64,000 nt of DNA from Aspidapion aeneum (Eukaryota > Arthropoda > Insecta > Coleoptera > Brentidae): the NCBI GenBank assembly GCA_963576565.1, contig OY755040.1, positions 25,898,703 through 25,962,702 of the forward strand. Reading direction: 5' to 3'. The stretch's first letter is position 1, and each line of letters begins with the position of its first letter. The translations under genes were made by a program, and so were the position numbers. Positions 58,200 to 64,000 of the stretch are shown here, piece by piece. A model generated the notes under the pieces. It was not told the DNA's origin. It saw only the letters and a program-made list of their open reading frames with translations, and did not search any database.

Positions 58200-58454
58200 C
58201 TAATATTCAAGTAGTAAAAATATTATTTCCAGTGTGTAAAATCTCTATTATAAAAAAATAGTGACTATGGGTTGAATATTGAGTTTACTGTCATAAAAAA
58301 TTAAAGAAATCTTTGCTTTCAATAGGATAACCAATTAGTTATTGAAACACATGGAGTCATTGAAATGTGTTAATTACTTAAGCTGATGTCACGCTCACGC
58401 ACAACCAAAATCGCGAACAAACCAAAACAGCAGCGTTCTAGAAATAAAATTTCG
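58200..58454. other. Non-coding DNA between two mobile elements
   Basis: Nothing recognised. Confidence 0.35.
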
Positions 58455-58660
58455 GACTTCCATTACCTTTATTTATTATAACACGACGATTCGGTTATTA
58501 AATATCTCTAACCGACGAGCACTTTGTCGAGGTTTTTGTTGGACATTTTGTCGAGGCTGTACACCAACTTGCCAATCAATGGGTCACTTAGTATCATCAA
58601 AAACAAATTACAAACTGATGATACACACGAGAGAACAACGCTAGCGGTGGATGGGATCTA

Positions 58661-58840
58661 TTGGAGCTCTGTCTCCGTAACTCTTACTTTCAAGTGAAAG
58701 ATAAGTTTTACGCGCAAAATGATGGACTTTCAATGGGCTCGTCACTTTCGCCAGTGGTAGCAAACATCTACATGGAGTGGTTCCAGGACCATGCGATCAA
58801 CACAGCAAGAGTTAAGCCAAAACTATGGCTAGAGAAGAAT
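58661..58840 (+). pseudogene. Penelope-like reverse transcriptase fragment
   Basis: LRNSYFQVKDKFYAQNDGLS, then MGSSLSPVVANIYMEWFQDH and AINTARVKPKLWLEKN, are the palm segments before the catalytic box of Penelope RTs. The expected continuation after KLWL is RYVDD; here a stop follows EKN. It is a remnant of a much larger protein. Confidence 0.88.
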
Positions 58841-58863
58841 TAACCACCGAAATCAACAACATT

Positions 58864-59230
58864 GGAAAGGGTCGAAATGGATGCAATAAGAAGATCAATG
58901 AGAATATCTAAAAGAGATCATATAAGAAATGAGATCATAAAAGAAAGAATGGGAATCGAGGAAAGCATAACGGATGACATCACTAAAAGGCAACTGATAT
59001 GGTACGGCCATGTACAACGGATGAGCGACGAAAGATTACCAAAGCAGATCCTAGAATGGCAACCAATAGGGCGCAGAAAAAGAGGGCGTCCTAAACTGGA
59101 ATGGCAACAGTCAATCCAAAAATCAATGAGTCAAAAAAACCTGACGGAAGATGACTGTCAGGATCGAAGGAGGTGGAGAATAGGCGTCGGACAACGTAGA
59201 AAAACTTTCTAAACCGACATAATAAATAGT
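58864..59230 (+). mobile_element. 367-bp non-LTR 3' fragment inserted in the Penelope element
   Basis: A perfect 12-bp duplication ATCAACAACATT flanks it (58852-58863 and 59231-59242), typical of target-primed insertion of a 5'-truncated copy. It encodes the RT C-terminus VEMDAIRRSMRISKRDHIRN, KRQLIWYGHVQRMSDERLPK and GRRKRGRPKLEWQQSIQKSM up to the stop at 59212, about 90% like copy D. This copy keeps RLPKQILEW, which copy D lost. Confidence 0.93.
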
Positions 59231-59469
59231 ATCAACAACATTAAAAAGGACTTAGAACAGAATAGTTATTCCGAGAAATTAATAAACTCAACGATTTCTA
59301 AAATTAAAAACAAACCAAATGAAGCAAATTCTCAAAATAATAATAATTCGTTGGGTGTTATTAACATTCCATATGTTCAAGAGATTTCAGAAAATGTAAG
59401 ACGAATAAAAATAGTATTTTCATCGGGAAATACGATAAGGAGTTTTCTAACTAAAATCCCTCAAATAAT

Positions 59470-59631
59470 AAGAAATGTATTTACCGAATCCCGTGTGAAT
59501 GTGGTAAATCATATGTAGGTGAAACTAAACGTCCTCTTATGGTTAGAATAAATGAACATCTAAAAAGTATCGAAATAGGGGATATTAAAAATCCGGTTTG
59601 GCGGATCACGCATGGTCAAATGATCACATGA
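59470..59631 (+). pseudogene. GIY-YIG endonuclease remnant of the Penelope element
   Basis: KKCIYRIPCECGKSYVGETK, then RPLMVRINEHLKS, shows the IYxIPCxCGxxYVGET signature and the conserved Arg and His/Glu (RINEH). A one-base shift after GDIK moves the protein to another frame, where LADHAWSNDHMIQWSEAKVL and HESHR follow before a stop. Nuclease activity is unlikely. Confidence 0.85.
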
Positions 59632-59861
59632 TTCAATGGTCTGAAGCTAAAGTTTTGCATGAGTCACATAGGTGAAAACGAAAGTTTATTAAGGGTGCGT
59701 TTATAATGCAGAGTAAAGAAGTTTTCAGTCAACCATACCAAACATATGGAAACCATTCCTTAAGGAAAAAAAGCGTCTTAGGATTTTAAAAAAAGGGGGC
59801 GGGCCGTCACAGCTGACTGTACATCAAGTAGTACCCTTTAGACTGGATTGTTTATTTTGCA

Positions 59862-59900
59862 CTTGAAAACGGTTAGAGATACTTACTAACCGAAACGTCG
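59862..59900 (+). other. Possible decayed hammerhead ribozyme motif in Penelope pLTR
   Basis: GGTTAG (59871-59876) and CTAACC (59886-59891) form a stem II-like hairpin directly before GAAACGTC (59892-59899), the usual arrangement in Penelope-type hammerheads. The upstream core reads TTGAAAA (59863-59869) instead of CTGANGA, and an extra C precedes the stem. Hammerheads in Penelope pLTRs are known; this copy looks inactive. The opposite end (58480-58510, minus strand) keeps the stem but has GAATC. Confidence 0.4.
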
Positions 59901-59939
59901 TGTTTAAAATCAGTAAAGACAATGGAAGTGTGTCAAACA

Positions 59940-60269
59940 AAGCGTTCTATTAAAACTAACAAACTAAGAAAACTTATTTTTAAATTACAAAACCAAAAAA
60001 GCACAAATGAGTGCTAAATGGAATATAAACTTACTTCTTAGGCGCAAGGGTACGATTCGGCGCGAGCGATCTGGCGCGAGTTAGTTCTACGCGAAACACC
60101 CGGCGAAGGTTGGGAAGGACTTTTTAAGGTTTGGTTAGGTTTTTTTAGATTAGGTATGGTTTGGTTAGGTTTCGTTGTGTTTTGGTTAAGTTTGGTTAGG
60201 TTTCGTTTAGTGTAAGTATAAAGTAATTTTAAACTCTCGCGCCGAACGGACAACCGTGCCGAATAGTAC
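59940..60269. other. Non-coding DNA with GGTTTGGTTAGG-rich stretch
   Basis: At 60127-60215 irregular TTTGGTTAGGTTT words recur. Spacing is irregular and it is not a TTAGG telomere array. GGCGCGAG words lie nearby (60060-60080). Confidence 0.45.
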
Positions 60270-60278
60270 TACTAGACC

Positions 60279-60752
60279 ACGTACGTCTTAAATATGTCTG
60301 TAGTGGGAAAGAGCCTCTAAAAATCACTGCTACAAGCTTGTCGGCATGTTGGATTTCCAATGAACCCAAACTTATGGCTTGAATAAATTCAGGCTACTGA
60401 TAATGGTTGTTCCGCTGTCAGCGCCATCTTTTTTCTAAGCTAAAAACACCCATTATCGATTTCCTTAGGATAAATACGTCAACACAAGATAATGGCTTTG
60501 TCTTCCAAAAGTTTCAAAATACAAAGAATTTTCTTAAATTTACATTAAAAATAAAAATTAATCTGAATTTTGACAACGTCAAATCACGGCATTGACAAAT
60601 TGTCAACGTCATTTGAAAGCAGTCTACTTTTTTAATCCAAGCCATACGTTTTGGTTCAATTAAATCCAATATGACGAAACGCTTGTAGCAGTCATTTTCA
60701 ATTAATAGTTTTAATATGCTTTAGCAGTACAGATATATTTAAGACGTACGTT
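60279..60752. mobile_element. 474-bp MITE with 9-bp TSD
   Basis: Ends ACGTACGTCTTAAATATGTC and ATATTTAAGACGTACGTT are inverted, continuing to CTGTA/TACAG. TACTAGACC is duplicated at 60270-60278 and 60753-60761. The interior includes ATGTTGGATTTCCAATG and TGACAACGTCA-like words and no coding capacity. Confidence 0.85.
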
Positions 60753-60761
60753 TACTAGACC

Positions 60762-62906
60762 CACTTCTGATGCCATGTCGCGCCGTATCGTTTAGTCCTT
60801 TACGCGGTTTTGAAACGAGCAGTTTTTGGGCATGCGCAGTTTGGATTTGCGTGAATGTGATTGAAAATTAAATAAAAAATTTAAAAAAATTCTATTTTCT
60901 AGAATTTTTTAATTTTTAATTTTCACATAAACACAATAGCTTACTATGTTGTTTCATAGTCTAAAAAAAATATTTTATGTCATATCAAATTTTCTAGTGC
61001 AAAAATAAGTTTATTAATTAGTTAAATAATAAACTAAGATATAAAATGACGTACTACGTTTAATAATATTTCTTAATATATCATAACTACATCTACTACA
61101 TCTAAATCTAAACAAAAATGGACGCCTCTTAATCTAAACATCAATGTGAAAAATAAAATGTCGAAAATCATAATATAACAGATCAAAAAGCTGCAGTTTT
61201 GTTTATAAAAAAACATCAAAATAATTCTCTCTAAATTCAACCGTTTGTTTTAATGCAACTTTGTTTTTATATAAAACTGTTTATATTTGAACTTATAACG
61301 ACAATATATCAGAATTCCTTACCTAAGATTACATCTAACAACAATCCAAAAAATACTCCAGATTTAATAAGTCTCCATATAATTAATATCTCAGAAATAG
61401 AACAATCAACCAAAAAACTTGAAGAACTTTATACTATCCATAAAATGTAAATCTTAATTCATATAAAAAAACTCTTAACTATTATGATATGGCCCAATAA
61501 TTCAAAAAACAGATTTTTTTTCGTCAAAGTTTTTGCAGAAAAGCCTTTGTATCCTTGATATAAATTTTTTTTGACAGTTTAAAAAAATTTAAAACTGTCA
61601 ATATCTTGCTACTAACTTCTATTAAGAATCTGTATTCAAAATAATCGTCTGTTTAATCTTAAAATTAAATAAAAAACATTTTACGACTTAGTTTTTTTGT
61701 AAACTAAAACATATATTTTTTTTCACTATAAATGTTAATAAAACTAAAGAGTTTTTAGTCCGTGGGTTAATATTGGCACATTAAGAAGGAATATTTTAAT
61801 AAAAAACTTACATTTAATATTGCAGAGGTGGAAGATGAGTGTAAAATGGATTCAGGTAAAAAATATTGTTCTAAAAGAATTATTTTCGATATAACCTTAT
61901 ATTTTGCTTCCAAATTTCACAATAAAACAAAAACTTTTATTAATTAAAAAAAAAAGATATTTGTGAATTGACAAATCTAATAAAACTAAAAAACGTCAAA
62001 TAATATAGTGACGTAACGGAGTATGTATGCCCTGTATTTATGCTCTAAGTTATTTGGGCTAACGCAAGAAGCCATGCGTGGGCCTTAATATATGTGTCAT
62101 AAAAGCTTTATATTCACGCACCTCGATCGTACGTGCATATTCCAACTGTTCGAGGCTTCTACCCATCTTTCTTTTACAGGGTAATGGGTTTTACTGAAAC
62201 ATCACCAATTAAAAATAGGACTGTCCGGAAAATTTAAAGTGGGTGTTTCTTTGTTATGTGAACATAAAGATCTAGAAATTCGGCAGCAAAATGTAAGGTT
62301 ATTAGAATTGTTATACAAATTTGATATTACGGTCTACCAGAAAAAACCTTTAGATATCTTATTTAAAGAAAAACCTTTAAAAACAAACAATAAATATAAT
62401 GCGTCTCAAAACGTTACCACAAAAACCGTTTTCTAATCGAGACCCAATAGTCAAGTTCTAGTAAAAGTAACAACCATTAATTCCCGTCACAATTAGGTTA
62501 AATTTAACAGAACAAGATGCATAAGTATTTTATCTAAAAATTTGTTTTAAATATTTCTCAAAAAACGTGCATATTTCACTTTGCTAAAATTACAAATTGA
62601 TAACGCTTTGCATTGACAAAGCGCAGGTCAGTTAGGTGTTTTTGTACCCTAGTGGTGTATTTGTTACTGTTAGTTTTTTTTCGTAAACCTAAAGTTATTC
62701 TATTCTAGGGTAAACTTACATGATTATAGCCGTTATATTGCAGCCTTATTTTTGCGCACAGGTACACACAGCCTTACACCGAAGTGAAGTTTTTATAATT
62801 ACCAGTCAGCTAGTTTCGTCAATTTCTAAAATCATAATAAGACATTTTAGCTAAAATATCATATAACTTCCTTGTTTCGTTGATGCGCGAAATGCGCCAG
62901 TCTAGG
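60762..62906. other. AT-rich DNA with scattered open frames, gene status unclear
   Basis: Three items may be exon-like: the frame at 61253-61450 (+); a 30-nt segment AG|AGGTGGAAGATGAG...TTCAG|GTAAAA at 61826-61855 bounded by good splice signals; and the frame at 62185-62436 (+), ending NKYNASQNVTTKTVF-stop, containing LEIRQQNVRLLELLYKFDIT. I could not join them in one frame and recognise no family. Confidence 0.35.
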
Positions 62907-63712
62907 CAAGGCTAACAAAAAAATATAGGCCACGACCCTGAAAAAATCTGCTGTTCTCGGGGGGCTTATGGGAGGTCAGATGTATTTTTATGATATTTTC
63001 AAAATGGCACTACAGATTTCCGCGGAATTTCAGTGAAATATTCTCAGACACCATCACGATATTCCACCAAACTTTTAAAAGGATGCAAGATGATTAAAAG
63101 GTTAAAATCTTCAAGATTTAGCATTCCTTATTTTGAATTCAAAGTACCCGCCATGTACCGCCTGCCAACTGTTATATTTGACATGTATTTGACTTTGTCA
63201 TGTGTGTTTGTCATGGCATTTGTTTATTTGTTTGTATTGTAAAACTTTTTCGATCTTTTAATGACTTTTTACAGAAAAAGTTAATTGAGAATCCAAAAAT
63301 ACCAACGTTAATGTTTTTATCACAAAATAACACTGCAAAAAAATCATTTTTTGATGTTGTATTTTTTCTAAACACATGTAAATACTATACTATAAGTCTG
63401 ACTAGTGCCGAATATAAACAAATAGATGTAGGTAATCCGGTTACTTTCCACGCAGAAACTAACACATTCGCTTCTGCTTTAAATTTAATTTTTATGTGAG
63501 CTAATGAAGCGGCTCTAAAAAATTAAGGATTACTATACATTTAAAAAAATTGTTCTACAAGAATATAGTAAAAACAATCTCAAAACTAGCTCTATTTTTA
63601 AAAAAATCAAATATTCATGAACCGTCATTCTAACTTCAATATTTTAAAGACAATCAACTGTGTCGAGACGTGACCATCAGGTAGGATCGTGGCCCGCCCG
63701 TTTTGATAGCCC
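62907..63712. mobile_element. Putative TIR element containing an open frame
   Basis: AAGGCTAACAAAAAAATATA, GGCCACGACCCTGA at the left (62907-62942) and TCAGGTAGGATCGTGGCC then TTTTGATAGCCCTGG at the right (63677-63712) are imperfect inverted repeats of about 36 bp. No clear TSD. The 63275-63499 open segment lies inside. Confidence 0.45.
63275..63499 (+). CDS. Unidentified terminal-exon-like open segment
   Basis: It starts after the acceptor ATGACTTTTTACAG and stays open for 74 codons to TGA at 63497-63499. Its composition is protein-like: PTLMFLSQNNTAKKSFFDVV, FFLNTCKYYTISLTSAEYKQ, then NPVTFHAETNTFASALNLIF. I recognise no family and cannot find a compatible upstream exon with certainty. It may be the last exon of a gene or part of a mobile-element protein. 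Confidence 0.35.
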   Translation, partial: KKLIENPKIPTLMFLSQNNTAKKSFFDVVFFLNTCKYYTISLTSAEYKQIDVGNPVTFHAETNTFASALNLIFM

Positions 63713-64000
63713 TGGTTTAGGGTCAGATGCAAAGAAATATTTTGAAATCTAATTCGTTTTAAAAAGAGAAATAAAATTGTTATATTTATGCTGTAGTAAA
63801 ATCTAAGAGTTGCAAAATAAGGTTCTAACCGCTAAGGCCCAAGATAATTTAAAAGCCTATTGGCGTACCAAATTTAAACAGCTTTATGGTAGTTTTATCC
63901 AATGTAAACCAAAACTTCTTTGCTAAAACAACTAGGTTGTAGAAAGATGCTTACAACGACATAGCCGTAATATGGCATTATAAAATATTGTAGTGCGTGC
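63713..64000. other. Non-coding DNA to the window edge
   Basis: Nothing recognised. Confidence 0.35.

Larger units (their letters stand above)
58455..59935 (+). mobile_element. Penelope-like element with inverted terminal pLTR remnants
   Basis: On the + strand it encodes a fragment of Penelope RT (58661-58800) and a GIY-YIG endonuclease (59470-59631 and beyond), the pairing that defines this class. AACACGACGATTCGGTTATT at 58480 and its inverted counterpart ACCGAAACGTCGTGTT at 59889 bound the element, together with ACTTCCATT/AATGGAAGT. The RT is deleted just where its YVDD block should follow, and a 367-bp non-LTR fragment is nested at 58864-59230. Confidence 0.88.

Noticed and set aside
60127..60215. 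TTAGG-like words suggesting a telomere
   Set aside because: Words are irregular (TTTGGTTAGGTTT) and occur only about six times, with no head-to-tail TTAGG periodicity.

Overview
The window is nuclear DNA of an arthropod, most probably an insect with a large, AT-rich, repeat-laden genome; the order cannot be fixed from the sequence alone. The reasons are a mariner transposase, RTE/jockey-type non-LTR retrotransposons, a Penelope-like element, many TIR/foldback elements, and one multi-exon gene with consensus eukaryotic splice sites and long introns. No operons, prokaryotic genes, tRNA, rRNA or CRISPR were seen.

One gene is well supported: an ERICH2 (glutamate-rich protein 2)-like gene on the + strand, reconstructed as nine coding exons from 13070 to 34764 (272 codons). 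Intron phases are compatible at every junction. The encoded order is a short basic N-terminus, a TPR-like helical repeat, a long acidic Ser/Glu/Asp tract, a second short acidic/Ala-rich segment, and a Ser-rich C-terminus. Intron 2 is about 10.7 kb and is built largely of mobile elements. The last exon has been copied: its coding end plus about 300 bp of downstream DNA form a five-copy tandem array at 34731-36370.

Region by region: 0-13 kb holds MITEs, two copies of a palindrome-ended family with a CAGA microsatellite, an 8-bp-TSD MITE, a degenerate non-LTR element (minus strand) and a foldback nested in a foldback. 13-36 kb is the gene; its introns hold a tandem 1.24-kb repeat array, a mariner, a three-layer nested insertion, two more palindrome-ended elements in inverted orientation, minisatellites and a jockey-type RNase H fragment. 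36-52 kb holds a 2.0-kb TIR element with a 5-bp TSD and a giant palindrome, several other foldbacks, and a non-LTR fragment whose reverse-transcriptase core is tandemly repeated five times. 52-64 kb holds a 4-kb TIR element with internal satellite and nested retrotransposon, a Penelope-like element interrupted by a 367-bp non-LTR insert with a 12-bp TSD, more MITEs, and one unidentified open exon-like segment near 63.3 kb.

Apart from the gene, nothing here looks like a co-operating set of genes. The interest lies in repeat architecture: many palindromic elements, several with minisatellites inside, and datable nesting.
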